In this document: positions 10,102-22,601 of the stretch, piece after piece
Position numbering within the stretch: the first letter of the stretch is position 1
Layout: the number at the start of each line of letters is the position of its first letter
NCBI GenBank assembly: GCA_948567375.1
Contig: OX419761.1
Span: forward strand, 59,522,501 to 59,586,500
Source: Lunularia cruciata
Taxonomy: Eukaryota > Streptophyta > Marchantiopsida > Lunulariales > Lunulariaceae
Direction: 5' to 3'
Length of the DNA: 64,000 bases
Notes under the pieces: model-generated
Databases searched by the model: none
The model's input: the letters and a program-made list of their open reading frames with translations, nothing else
What the model was told of the DNA's origin: nothing
Made by a program: the position numbers and the translations under genes

Positions 10102-13100
10102 CTACCTTCTATGGTACATCTTCAACTCATCATGGTTAATCCTATCAAAGTGTCTTCCTCCCAACTCCTTGAGATCATAGGTGTAATTGCCCCACACCTT
10201 CTCTACTATGAAAGGTCCAAAGTACTTAGGAAAAAACTTCTTTTGCACTCTCTTGAATAGAATGGAATCAAACAACATTACCCAATCACCTTCTTTGAAA
10301 GGCTCCACCTTCTTCTTGCCTTGCCTCTTGTCATAGCTCTCCTTTTGTTTCCTTTGGGCTTGCTCCATTCGAACCATAGCAACTGCTCTTGCCTCTTCCA
10401 ACTCCATGAGTTGATCCTTCCTTGACTTCTCTGCATCACTTCCTTGTGCTTTCTTCAATCTCCTATGAATGCTTTGGAAGGTAGGAAGATCAAAGTGAAT
10501 AGGTAAGGTAGACTCAATACCATACACCAATTGGAATGGAGAATATCCGGTGGAAGTCTTCATGGTTGTCCTATACTCCCACAAAACTGCATGAATCCTC
10601 TTGTCCCAATGATGTTTAGCCCCCTCCATTTCTGCATCTTTGGCCAACATCATGCACAAGGTCTGATTGGTTCTCTCTGCCAAGCCATTGGAATTTGGCT
10701 TATAGGATGTAGTTACTCTATGTGTGATAGAGAAATGTCGTAGCATGGCTGTAGTAATGCTTCTTGTAAACTCTCCTCCTCTATCAAAAACCAACTCCAA
10801 AGGGCATCCAAACCTAGTGATAATGCGTTCATAAAGAAATCTACCCACTTCATCTTCATTCTTGTCCCTCAATGGTCTAGCCTCAACCCACTTGGTAAGG
10901 TAATCAGTAACTACCACAATGTACCGATTGTTCCTTGGGGTTCTATTGAGAGGTCCTACAAAATCAATTCCCCACTTCTCAAAAGGTCCTAGCAATGGAA
11001 TTGATCTAAGTGGTGGAGTGGATGTAGACTTTCTAGCAAAAGCTTGACAAACATGACAAGTTTTGCAATAATCAAGACAATCCTTGAAAATACCTCTCCA
11101 ATGGTAACCTACATCTAGAATCTTGAAAGCAGTCACCTTTCCTGCAAATTGTCCTCCACATACTAAACCTTCATGAAACTCCTTTATGAGTAGGATAGAC
11201 TCTTCCTTACCCACTGCTCTTCGAAGTAGACCATCTGCTCCTTGGTGAAAAAGAATATCCTCCACCATTGTATAAGGTCTAGATCTTGCTGCAAGGGCCT
11301 TCCTCTCCCTAGCATGCATCCCTTCTGGATAGTTACCTCTTGTCACAAAATCCACAATCTCCTTGTACTCCATTGGAATCTCTTGAGTGACTGAGATTAT
11401 CATGAGCTCCTCATCCGGGAAGGAATCATCTACTGGCTCATCTCCATCATGATCATAGGCTCTAGATAACAAATCAGCATTTGCATATTTCTTTCCTGGC
11501 CTATCCTCAATTGTGTAGTCATACTCAGACAAGAGTATCATCCACCTTGCTAGTCTCCCTTCAACATTAGGCTTATTGAAGATGTACTTCAAAGCCTTGT
11601 GATCCGTGACAATTGTGGCTTTCCCTCCAATCAAGTAGTGTCTAAACTTCTTGAGGCCAAAGATCACTGCCAACCCTTCTCTCTCTGTGACAGAGTAGTT
11701 CTTCTCTGCTGAAACCATCTGCCTACTAGCATAAGCTATTGGATGATCATGCCCATCTTGGTCTAATTGACTAAGAGTGCATCCTATAGCTACATTAGAA
11801 GCATCAGTGTAGAGGATGAAAGGCTTACTCCAATCAGGTTTAGCAAGAATTGGAGCTACAACAAGGGATTGCTTGAGTTCCTCAAAAGCTTTGAGAGCCT
11901 CCTTGTCTTCCAAAATCACCATGTAATCTACACCCTTCTTCATGTAGATGGTCAATGCATAAGCCTTGTTGGAAAATGAGAAGATGAACCTCTTATAGTA
12001 CCCAACCATTCCCAAGAATTGGCGTAACTTTGTCAAGCTTGAAGGGAATGGAAGGTCTGAGATTTTCCTCACCTTCTCAAGATCAACTGCTATTCCATCC
12101 TTGGAGATGATGTGCCCCAAAAGTAGACCTTCTTCACATCTAAAAATGCACTTCTCTGGGTTGAGTGATGCATTTGCCTCATCCAAGCATTGCAAGACTT
12201 TGATTAGGTGCTCAAAGTGCTCCTCCTTGCTCCCATAGACACAAAAGTCATCAATGAAATCTCTCACAAATTTCCCAATGAAAGGTTCAAATACCTTGTT
12301 CATGAACCGTTGGAATGTAGCTGGAGCATTGCAAAGCCCAAAATGCATGACCTTGAAAGCGTAAGTTCCCCAAGGTGTGGTGAATGTGGTGAGTTGTTGA
12401 TGTTCTGGTGCAATCTTGATTTGGTTATATCCACTATAACCATCTCCAAAACTATACCTCTCATGACCTGCAACCTCCTCCAAGATCTCATCAATGAATG
12501 GCAATGGGTAGTAGTCCTTCTTGGTAACAACATTGAGCTTCTTGTAATCCACACATACCCGAAGCTTGCCATTCTTTTTCTTCACAATGACAATTGGAGA
12601 CACCCATTCTGAATTCTCCACCTCAAAGATAAATCCAGCCTCCTTGAGCTTATCAATCTCCTCCTTCACAACCAAAGATATTGGTGGGCTAATGCGACAT
12701 TGCTTTTGGCGGATTGGTCTTGCATGTGACTCCACCTCTATCTTGTGCTCCTCCAAAGTGACTTCCTTCAAATCCTTGTAACTGAAAGCAAACACATGGA
12801 TGAACTTGCGGAAAATCTCCTCAAATCTCACCTTCTCCTCCTTGGTAACATTTGGACCATACTTGAGGGTAGCTAACCTTCTCTCTACCTCTTCAAGTGT
12901 CAATGGTGATTTATCTGAGTCCTTCAAAACCTCTGTCTTAGGGGCAAAATCCATAGCACACAAAGGATACACATCTGAATCAGATTCAGATTCATCCTCC
13001 TCCGTGGAAGTCTCCTCTTCCATGCTTGTGTCCACACCTGAAGCTCCTTCTTCAGAATCTGATTCCCAATAATCAGAAGATGGGGTATCTGAATGTGAAG

Positions 13101-14928
13101 TGTTGGTGGTGTTAGTCACAGGAACAGTGACTCTATGGTTTGATGGCCCAATCCTCAAGTACCCTTTGTGCCATCGATCAGTTGTACGTGCTGCTCTCAA
13201 CCATGGCCTCCCAAGAAGTAAGTCATAGCTTGAATCCTTCAAGACTTGGAAAGTCATGAGATTTTGAACTCCCATAACTGAAACTACCACTTTATCCATC
13301 ACCCCTACTGGTCGAACTTGTTGCTTGTTTGCCATGCTCACCACAAATGTTGAAGGTCTTGAGGGTATCATGCCCAACTTCTTCATCAACCTTTCTAACA
13401 TGGCATTCACTACTGATCCTCCATCAACCAATGCATCCTTGATGTTGTGACCATTCACTCTCACATCAATCTTGGAGGCATATTCACAAGCCTCCCATGG
13501 TGCTGGCTTGGCATCCACCACCCCCATTGATACTGGAACTTTTGCCTTCTTCTTCTTCTTGCTCCTTGTAGAACTCAAACCACCTCTAAGCTCCTTTCTC
13601 AAGGTAGGGTTCAAAGCAATTAATTGGCCCACTATGATGTTAGCCTTGTGACTACCAACATCCTCCAACACATTGTAGTTCCATTGTTGCTTTGAGATCA
13701 AGAAGTCCTCCATCCCCAACTTCTTCCTTGGAGTCTTTGTTGTTGATGGTGTTGAGGTGCGAGTGCTCCTAGTAGACATAGGAGTATCCTTGCTTGAAGT
13801 TAATCCTTGAGAAGAGTGAACATCCTCTGCAAAACGAGCTCTCTTCTTCTCTTGTGCCAAAAGCTCCAAATTAAGACCCTTGGAGTTTGAGCACTCTCCC
13901 CTCTCATACTTGCTCTCCACCACATCTATGGATGCTATCCCCTTACCTTTGTTGGGATTAGGAGCCACTTGGGTTTCACTACCTCCCTCTTTCCCTCTAT
14001 TGGCTCCCTCATAACCCCTTCCTCCATGGTAAGTGGAATTTGGGCAATTCCTTTGGATATGGCCGCTTCCTCCACAACCAAAACATTTTCTATCATTAAA
14101 ATTGTTGGCTGGTTGGCCTCCTCTATATGGATAGTTTCCATAACTCCTAGGCCCTCTCCCTACATTCTAATCCACCTCTCTCTTCTCCCATAGTTGCACC
14201 ACATTGATCTTGAGATCCGCAAGTTGTTCTGTGATGGTTTGAAGTGGATCTTTTGGTAGAGGTGCAAGAACTGGAGCAACCACTACTTGTGGTGCAACCC
14301 TTGCCACCAAAGTATCATAATTTCCACCATACTTGTAGCCTTGAGGAGGATGCACAACCTCCTTCACCACCAAATCACTCTCATCCCCTTCCAAACTCTC
14401 CTCCATACGAATTGCGATCTTGATAGCTTCAACCTTGGAAGAAGGTTTCTCATATCTCACCTTGCTTCTAATTTTTGGTCTCAACCCTCCCACAAAATTC
14501 TTGGTGAGCATGGCCCCTATGCCAATCATTGTAGTCTCCACATCATCCCCACCCTTCCTCAACACTATGCAAAATCTGGACTCCAACTCTTCCACTCTTT
14601 CCACATAGACTCTCACTTTCTCTCCATCTCCTTGCTTGAGAAATGTAACATCACTCATCAATCTCTCATAACTCTCATCAGGAAGAAAGTTCTCAATGAG
14701 TGCTGAAGTCAAAGTCTCCCAAGACTCCTCTTCCCCCTCTCTCCTCTCTCTCTTTTGGTATTCTGACTCATACCATGTAAGTGTTGCATCCTCAAAGAAA
14801 TCTGGTAATAATGATGCCCACTCATTATTCCTCCTCTCATTGTTTCCTATGCAAGCTCTCTTGAAGTCTCTCACAAAGGCCTCCACATCTTCTCCATCCT
14901 TGCCAAAGAAAACTGGAAGTTTTCCCAT
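10102..14928 (-). pseudogene. A1 gag-pol polyprotein, broken by a nonsense codon and integrase lesion
   Basis: The frame is collinear with that of A2 (both 1608 codons plus stop). Gag starts at 14928. A CAG-to-TAG change at 14167-14169 (codon 254) truncates Gag just before its zinc knuckle, and the same frame then stays open to 10102. The change is C-to-T in a CHG context, as expected from methyl-cytosine deamination. In the integrase N-terminal HHCC zinc site the second His is replaced by Gln (codon 1260, 11149-11151). Other missense changes include Pro-to-His in the RT motif MPFGLC. The RT FIDD and integrase DDE residues remain. Readthrough of the stop cannot be excluded, but the combined lesions point to an inactive copy. 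Confidence 0.9.
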
Positions 14929-15164
14929 CTTAACCCCTCACTATCTTTCTTTTCTCTCAAATTTTTTTTTTATTTTTTATTTTCTCTCATTCTATTACTA
15001 ATAGAGTATATACATGACTAACACCATCTGAAAATAATCCACTCTAGGGAAAACAAAAGGTTCAGGTTGCTCCAAGATTTCTATAGCAACATCAAATCCT
15101 AGAGTGCATATTAATCTAACTCTCATGGATAGTTTATCCATAAGTTGAAAGATTACCTCCATCA

Positions 15165-15638
15165 TTAATCTTGAGAACTAGCTGATGAAGGTGGTAGTAT
15201 TTCTGTAGCTGTATTAAGACTCTCTCCAAGATCCTTCACCAAAGTTTCCAAAAGTGCTTTTACTCCACTACACTCATGTCCTTTTGGAAGTCCTTCAACT
15301 CCACAAACCTCACACAACTCCTTGGTCTTAGATCTTCTCCCTCCCAATCTTGGTGAAGAAGGTCCAACATGCAAACCCAAGTCAAGTAATCTTCTCCTTT
15401 CCCTCAATCTCTTGCTCTCAAAGGTCAATGGGCATGAACTTGCCTTATGTCCCTTCTCTCCACATAGAAAGCACTTAGACTCACTCTTTCCTCCAAGTGG
15501 TGTAGGTTTTTGGATCCTCTCAACACTCTCTTCAAATTCTATTGAAAACTCTCTTTTCCTCAAATCCACCCCTACAATCACCTCAAACCCTTGGGTAACC
15601 TTGCATAATCTCAATTTCCACTCTTGATGGCCCTCCAT
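15165..15638 (-). CDS. A1 ORF1: accessory zinc-knuckle protein upstream of gag
   Basis: 157 codons, starting MEGHQEW and ending SSASSQD. It contains a CCHC knuckle (C-x2-C-x4-H-x4-C, residues 56-69) and a second C-x2-C-x8-H-x-C cluster (109-123), with a basic segment between. It differs from the A2 copy by about four residues and stays open although gag-pol of A1 is broken. It is separate from gag, which has its own knuckle. Accessory ORFs upstream of gag are known in Ogre-type Tat elements, but their function is unknown. Nucleic-acid binding is inferred from the knuckle. Confidence 0.7.
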   Translation of the reverse strand: MEGHQEWKLRLCKVTQGFEVIVGVDLRKREFSIEFEESVERIQKPTPLGGKSESKCFLCGEKGHKASSCPLTFESKRLRERRRLLDLGLHVGPSSPRLGGRRSKTKELCEVCGVEGLPKGHECSGVKALLETLVKDLGESLNTATEILPPSSASSQD

Positions 15639-16286
15639 GTTCCCAAGATGAATCTAAACACTCAAACATGCTTTTTGTTGATCTCAAACTTCTCATGCAT
15701 GAGATCTCCACACTGCAGAATTGACCTTTCCTCACAATGTCACTGAAATCTCCCAACCAATATGTCAAAGTCCTCTGAAAGTTTGCACACTTGATAAAAA
15801 CTCCAGGGAGTCCCCCCCTGAAAAATTTCAGATCTTTTCATCGAGCTATTTGGCCTAGACACCTTTCTATTCAGCACCCATATTTCAGATTTGGTCTAAA
15901 AACCACCCCCCTCACTTCAAAAACTCATTTCTCCCTGCGCAAGAACGATCTCTCTCTAATTTTTGTGGCAGCAGGTAGGATACAATGCACTGAATTTGCT
16001 TGGAAATTTTCAGGACATTTCACTGAAAATGGAAGAAATGGCAGACTCTGTACAATTTTCCAGAGAGCATGCAGTTGCGGGAGCACTTTACCCTATCAAC
16101 TTTCAAAAATTCTAGCCCAATGCGCATAAAAGCTCTCACAATAATTTCAAGTGTGATAACTGAAAGATAACCAAAGCTATCATGTGTAGAAATCTCAAGT
16201 CCAGATCTCAAACTTGAGATTTTGCCCAAAAATCACCTTAATCCCCAAAATTTGCAATCCACCTCACACAATCTCTCCAATTCCTC

Positions 16287-16457
16287 TCATGTGTACAAGA
16301 TGTACAAAATCACCTCAAAGATATCATAATGAACTACAGGGTATACAAATGGATCTTGGTTCTCTAACATAAGTTCAGCCCTCTCCTCTCCTAATGTTCT
16401 CTCCAAGTGAGCCCTCATAGCCTCCTTCTGCCTAATGTAGAATTGGACACGGAACAT
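16287..16457 (-). CDS. A1 small leader ORF (MFRVQF...)
   Basis: A 56-codon frame just after the primer-binding site, beginning MFRVQFYIRQKEAM and ending VILYILYT. The A2 copy differs by one conservative residue. It is the first ATG downstream of the primer-binding site, so it could be a translated leader peptide or merely leader RNA. No family is recognised. Confidence 0.35.
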   Translation of the reverse strand: MFRVQFYIRQKEAMRAHLERTLGEERAELMLENQDPFVYPVVHYDIFEVILYILYT

Positions 16458-16477
16458 TATCTTGCCTTCTAGAGAGG

Positions 16478-16494
16478 TCCCGGCAACGGAACCA
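16478..16494 (-). other. A1 primer-binding site
   Basis: The minus strand reads TGGTTCCGTTGCCGGGA five bases after the 5' LTR. It resembles the tRNA-Asp-type site used by Athila elements, with mismatches in the fourth and fifth bases. Confidence 0.6.
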
Positions 16495-16498
16495 AAAA

Positions 16499-17189
16499 TG
16501 TGAGCCGGCCTGTCTCTCACTCAGGATGAACCTCTGATTGCTATTATGGTAGCGCACCATGGACTAAGAAGGCAAGGAACCCCAACTCCATCATACTCCT
16601 CCAAGGCTAACACTCCAAGACTCAAGACATTGCTCACTAGAGACTCAATGAGAGAGAGATAGTTGCAAATGAAAGGATGATGAGTACCTCCTCACCCCTT
16701 GTTTATATACTTGTGAAATAGTTACGTACCAAAGTTATTAATTACCAGAGTAACTCAAGTTACTAGACTAAAAGTCAAATCAAGTCAAAAAGTAGAAAGG
16801 AATATCCATTCACATGGGCATATTCCCCTAAGCATGTGGTCTTATCTTGACCCAACCACTAAGTCAAGGATTCCTTCACATGGGCTATCCTTGGACTAAA
16901 GAAGAATCCAAAACAAAAAGGCTTGCGGGCCCAAGAGTTCTCAACTCTTTCCTCAAAGCCAAACACTTAGGAATAATACCAAGTCAACACACTAAAATCC
17001 AAAATAGTGGTGCTCATTTTTTCTACTTCCTCTAAAGTAAGGTCCCATCTATCTTAGCTATGACTAACTTTAGCTAACCATGACTAATATAGAACCATCC
17101 TTTATCTCTATATAAATAATATCTCTTAAGTACTTGTAATACCAAGCTAAATATCACAATACCACACACATGCACAAATGGGTGTTACA
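16499..17189 (-). repeat. A1 5' LTR
   Basis: 691 bp, the partner of 9362-10053. It contains the ~13-bp segment ACCACATGCTTAG (minus-strand sense) that is missing from both LTRs of A2. Confidence 0.93.
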
Positions 17190-18760
17190 GCTCCACCATC
17201 ACCAAAACATATCAATGATGTCTCACAATCAACAGTAAAGGTCTAGCAAAGTCCAAACTCCAATAGTATCCCAACTCCATGATAGGTAATGGGTGTGATT
17301 GTTGCATAGGAGCATTAATTGATGCTTTAACTTGGCCACAAACCACACATCTGGCAACAAACTGCTATACATTGGTATGTATACCGTGCCACCAATAATG
17401 ACTCTAGAGCAAGCTATATGTACACTTCACTCCAAAATGTCTTACCTTCTCATGAGCATGACGGACCAATTGTGGTCTCTAAGATGGAAGTGGTACTACT
17501 CTCACTCTACTATCCTCCCATCTACTCATCTATCTCCCCATGCCAATGTGCTTCAGTTTGATCTTGCTTGTTGGAACATGGGTTTCTACTCAACCCATCT
17601 GCATCATGGTTCACCACTCTAGGTCAATGAATAATTGTGAAATCATACTCTTATAAAATCAGAGCCCATTGTGCAAGCTTCCCTGAAAGCTTGTCAAACT
17701 CCATCAACTACTTCAGTGGCTAATGATTAGTGATGAGAGTAAAAAGGTTACCAAATAGGTAACATCAAAAAGGTGTTATTGCCCAAACTGCTGCTAAGCA
17801 CTCTCTCTCATATGAGCTATACTTTGCCTCCACTAAATTGTTGGAGCAACTAGCATAGGCCACCACAAACTCCTTCCTCTCATCATTATGTTGGGTGAGC
17901 ATTGCTCCAAGCCCCAACATACTCCAATCAATGTGAACCTAAAATGGTCATCCTCTGATCGGTCTCCTCAAAATAGGAGCAGATGTCAACTTCTCTTTGA
18001 GCTTTACAAAAGCTCTCTCTTGCTCATCTCCCCAACTCCACTTCTATGTAAGCTTGGTCAGCTTTGTCAAGGCCTTGGCAATGGCACTAAATCCTCTAAC
18101 TAGTGACAATAGAAGTTTGCCAACCTAAGGAATGCTCACACTCTACTCACATCTATAGGCCAAGGAATACATGCAATAGCCTCCACCTTGGTCTGCTAAA
18201 CACCAAGTCCCCTGAGGTAGATAGTGTGACTCAAATACTCAACCTGCTCATGGAAGAACCTACACTACTTGGGATGTAATTTGAGTCCATGAGATCTCAA
18301 CCACTCAAACACCTCCAACAAATGTCTCTCATGCTCCTCCATTGTAGTGCTATAGACCAAAATGTCATCACTATAACACCAAGCAAAATCCAATCTAGCT
18401 AGGATCCTATCCATGACCCTTTGGAACTTAGCAGGAGTGTTCTTTAACGCAAATAGTAAGAACTTCCATTAATATAACACATCCTTGCCATGAGGGTCAA
18501 TAGCCCAAAATGTTATCTTGGACTTATCCTCCTCTTTGATTGGCAACTGATGATATCCTGCTTGAAGATCCAAAGTAGTGAAGAATTTGCATGCCCAATC
18601 ACATCAAAGATCTCCTCCAATGTAGGCATGGTATACCAATCAGCCCTAGTCTATTAGTTGATAGGATGGTAATCTCCACACATCCGCCTATCTATTTAGT
18701 TGCCATGCATATCCTTCTTGGCTGGCATCATTGTCATTGATGCATACTCTCTATGTGAAA
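17190..18760 (-). pseudogene. B reverse transcriptase, RNase H and integrase N-terminal remnant
   Basis: On the minus strand the RT region (from ~18.75 kb) contains CGDY-PIN, a degenerate KNTPAKFQRVMDR block and the catalytic box YSDD (rc of 18364-18375). RNase H text lies at 17.6-18.2 kb. An integrase zinc region with CVVCGQVK and the first core Asp (SLDFA) leads to 17190. Numerous stops occur in all frames. Translation continues at 9361 on the other side of A1. Confidence 0.65.
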
Positions 18761-20880
18761 TCTCCACCAAACTAACCTCAAAAATTTCACTACTTAGGCT
18801 TTGAATCAATGCTCACTCCATGTCACTATATATGTAAGGACATCAAAAAATTGGTGTATCTCTAGTAAGCTCAATCCAAATACTAGATCCTTTTAGAGCA
18901 CCCAAATCCTTTATATTAAAGGAAAAACAACTCATATAGCACCTCAAGAACCTCCAAACTCTCCATCTTTCCTCTCCTATAAGCTTGGGTCCAAGATCTA
19001 GCTCCCAAGTATCCTCTATAATTGTCGTAGGAGTGGAAGACGTGCTGACTGGCTGCTACATTGGGCCATTGGGAGCAATAGTGTTATGCCTCCAACCACT
19101 AGAGGTCCCAACCTCAGTGTGAAAAACTCCCTCTACTCTGGCTGCAAGCTCCATATGTCTTCTAGTTGCATCCCAAGTAAACCATGCTCACATGGATGGA
19201 CTCCAAGTAGACCACTCTCCCTAGTAGCCACTGGTTTGTCCCAAGAATACCCTGCCTACTTGGTCCATCACCTCTAGCATGTGTTTAAATTGTCTTGATA
19301 GGTACAAGGTTCACAAGTGTCTGAGTAGTGATGCTTAGCAAGTGCATCCTACGTTGCTTTGCCAAGCTAAGGCTCACAATCCAGATCAAACAATTCAAGT
19401 CCATAGCCTGACCTAACACCTAATGCTTGGATACCTCTGACACTACTGAAACAATGGTAATGCCGGTGTGAAAAACCCATTGCTCGTTCTCTCTCATCAT
19501 CATTAGGCTCCACCAATTACTGTAACTGTGAGTCCCAAACCAGTCCAATACCTCCCTTTCAAAAGCATGAGAGCATGGGAAACTCATAAGTGTGGGAAAA
19601 GTGGCTCTAGGCTGTCCAATTAGATTCACCACGACCATAGATGATCTATCAAACACTATCACCATTTGAGACTGATGCCCCGTATCCAAGATATCATCAA
19701 TGATGTGGTCTAATCGCTGAATCCCATCATAAGAACCTCTCTAGGTAAGAGGTTTTTCCACCAAAGACAAAGACAATGAGCCCATGATCACTCTCTAGCT
19801 GCATCTAACAAAATAGTAGGTCTCATCCAAGAATGGACCTGATGTGTACTTGCCACCACTTTGGTGAAAGAATCACCTATCAAAGGGATATTCTCCAAAA
19901 TGTAAGTTGGAGATACGGACTGATGAACTTGGGGATGTTGTAGTATCCATAATATCTCCCAAAACACACTTGAATAGGGATCTTGAAGACCTAGACCTCA
20001 ACCAATGCATGTATGTTCCTAACATGGCCATCCAAAAATCACCAAATGAACATGCTCATGTCTCTCTAAATCATGCGCCCCCAACAAAGAAATATTTATT
20101 GGTAGGCCCTTTTGGTAACCTCTGACTATTGATATTGGTAATAACTCAAGATACTAATAGGCCAAGTGTGCCGGTGATGGAGAGAGACTTGCCCAACAGT
20201 CTCATCTCTCTCCACATACAAGTACCTCTATACTTGTTTACCCACCTGTAGTACCGCAACTAGTCCAATGTTGATCCCACCAAACAACTCCAATAGACAT
20301 ACTCCTTCTATTAGATACTATCAAGAAATGAGTGTAGTATCTAGAGGTGTCAAGGTAATTGACTCTGGAGGCTCATCCTCACATTGGTCTCTTGGTGGTA
20401 CAAAGGCTCAACTCCAAGCCTATTGCACCAACTGATCTGCATGTTGCTACAATGCCTCCTCTAAGCCACGATAGAACATCCAAGGTGGATAGAAAAATCC
20501 CACTTGTACTCCAAATCCAAGTGATCTCCTCTGGTACTAGAGTATCCTTTGCATGGGCATTCCCTTCCAATAAGTCACTAGTCCAAGAAACAACACCATT
20601 AAAAGCTGAAATTGATGCCGCCATGATACAAGACTGTAATGAGCCAAGACTACCACTAGTGAAGTGTATTGGTATGTGACATACATGTCCTAACAGTCAA
20701 TACTGAAACCCATGGGGTACAACATTGCTCCTCCAACTAACACATCATATGACTCAACTATGGTTGCAATGGCTTGAGCTATCATCACAAAGCTATCAGT
20801 CAAATGACTGGACTGAATCTGAACAACCAGCTCTCCAAATGTGATATATTGTGTAGAACCACCACCTAGAGATGTTTGGA
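18761..20880 (-). other. B internal region between protease and RT, degenerate
   Basis: The segment 18.72-19.37 kb is homologous to 52.3-53.0 kb of element C, so it belongs to the B-family interior. No intact frame longer than ~106 codons is present, and no domain could be assigned with confidence. Confidence 0.4.
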
Positions 20881-20881
20881 T

Positions 20882-21118
20882 CTAAAATGGATACCTCTCT
20901 ACATTGGTCTTCCATAACTCCAAAGTGAAAACTGCAGCCTTCTCTAATATAAGGAGTTGTGCACCAAAGTCAAGTAAGATCCTATGTGGTGTATACACCT
21001 TCCTTGAAGTTCCCACCAAACAAAAATTCCTCTTATGGTTATCCAGCAAGACAATGCCAAGTGTAAACTGTGCTCGCTCAAACACTGGTCTAATTGGTAA
21101 CTCTTCCAGTCTAGCCAC
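20882..21118 (-). pseudogene. B aspartic protease remnant
   Basis: A minus-strand frame contains RILLDFGAQ, consistent with the D-x-G-A active-site loop of retrotransposon proteases. It lies between the gag knuckles and RT, as expected for Ty3/gypsy order. The frame is short and isolated. Confidence 0.4.
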
Positions 21119-21899
21119 TATTGCTTACCATAAACCATTGGTCGTTGAGCGGATCCCATGCTCCTCAACCAAGTCAACTCCACTACTAGCTACCTTTGCT
21201 CTGGTAGTAGGAACCACATCATCACTAATCTCACAAAGCATGGCAATCAATCGGAACACTCAGGTTGGGTCTTTGGAGACATCTAGTACACCAGACATCT
21301 TTCAACCTTGCAACTTGAGAATTCAAGTAGCTTTAGCCTAAAAAGTAGCAATGCATTTCCCCTCAAGCCGCACAATGACATTTTTGATGCAATTTTCTTC
21401 AATGAGTTACTTGTGTGTAACTCATAGTTGCTAGTCATGAAAGATGGTATTTGGATGAACTGTGAATATATAGTTACATACACAAAGGAAGAAACAAACA
21501 TTTAATGATGATTTCATGTTATACAATGCTTACAATCCTTATAAAAAGATGAGATACAGTTAGAGATGGTTACTTTGAGCACCTGATATCTTTCATTCAA
21601 TTTTGCATAATTTTTAATTAGCTCAAAACCATATCTCTTAATCCCAATCCTATGTCCTACTAATTATAGCAGAGAAGATAGTGGCAGTGAAGTACCAAAG
21701 AAATGTTAGAAGGAAATAACTAAACTCAACTCCCAATGTTTGCATGTCAATGGTTGAAAATAAAGGATAACGCATAATCAACTAAGCCACCCTCAGCATC
21801 ATGCTAGATTTAGTTTGTGTAGTATTAGATGATTGACTAGTACATAGACTATCATGTACCCCATCATCACCTACCACACCTACACTAGGACGTCTAGGA

Positions 21900-22597
21900 G
21901 CCATGGATGATGTCTATAGGGCCTTAGAGAGTGTGAAAGACTGAGGAAGTCTGACCTGTCTCACAACCTCTCCTCTTTGTGGAGTTCTCTTTGTGGGTCT
22001 AACTCCATTGATGCTCCTCTAAGCTCTAGAGCATGTACAATACTCCTAGTCATAACGGCAGAGGCATCTACCTGTGTTGCTCCGCACATGAAACCCAAGG
22101 TGTCTCTATCACTAGCATATGAGGTGGAAGCCTCAGCACCAAATCTGATCTCCTCTAAGCAATGGCCATGCTAGCCAATCTTTGCTCCAACTGCACAATG
22201 CAAGTAGCCATGGCTATATCAAAATTAAGGGCATGTATTGCACCTCTACTAGGTGTGGATCCTCTACCACTACCTCTAGTACCTCGTCCTCCAAGACTTG
22301 GAGCTCCTCTGCCACTTGCCATAGCAACTCTACCACTCCATAACTCCGTATGTAGGTCAAAGCATTGGTCACTAGTGTGACCAAATCTGTGGCAATGCTC
22401 ACATTGTCTATATGCTGGTTGTGATGCACTTGATGTGATGGTATCAAGTCCATTTCACTAAGTGCCCTCTCTCCTACGGTGAGGTCCACCACAAGTCCAA
22501 CAAGCAACACCACCACTCATTGGCTATTGCTGACCTAAAAATGAAGGTAAGGGTCTAGCTACACTAGGCCATCCACTTGCTTCATAAGACCTAGGCT
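21900..22597 (-). pseudogene. B Gag C-terminal region with zinc knuckles
   Basis: The minus strand encodes CEHCHRFGHTSDQC, a complete C-x2-C-x4-H-x4-C knuckle, preceded by a CWTCGGPH cluster and followed by a Gly/Arg-rich stretch and a short coiled-coil-like segment. The frame is interrupted by stops. It continues beyond A2 at 30402. Confidence 0.55.
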
Positions 22598-22601
22598 GTC
22601 C

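Larger units (their letters stand above)
9362..17189 (-). mobile_element. A1: full-length Ty3/gypsy (non-chromovirus) retrotransposon, minus strand, defective
   Basis: LTRs 9362-10053 and 16499-17189 run TG...CA and differ at about seven substitutions and one indel (~1%). The TSD is a 4-bp GCTC at 9358-9361 and 17190-17193, inside the integrase gene of B. The order on the minus strand is 5' LTR, primer-binding site, small leader ORF, ORF1 with zinc knuckle, gag-pol, polypurine tract, 3' LTR. There is no chromodomain. RT motifs DGYSGYNQI and FGLCNAPATFQR place it near the Athila/Tat side of Ty3/gypsy. gag-pol is closed by a nonsense codon. Confidence 0.93.

Noticed and set aside
12208-12612. 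134-codon plus-strand frame with a conserved partner at 27160-27564
   Set aside because: It is the antisense of the RT region in both A copies; conservation follows from the real gag-pol frame.
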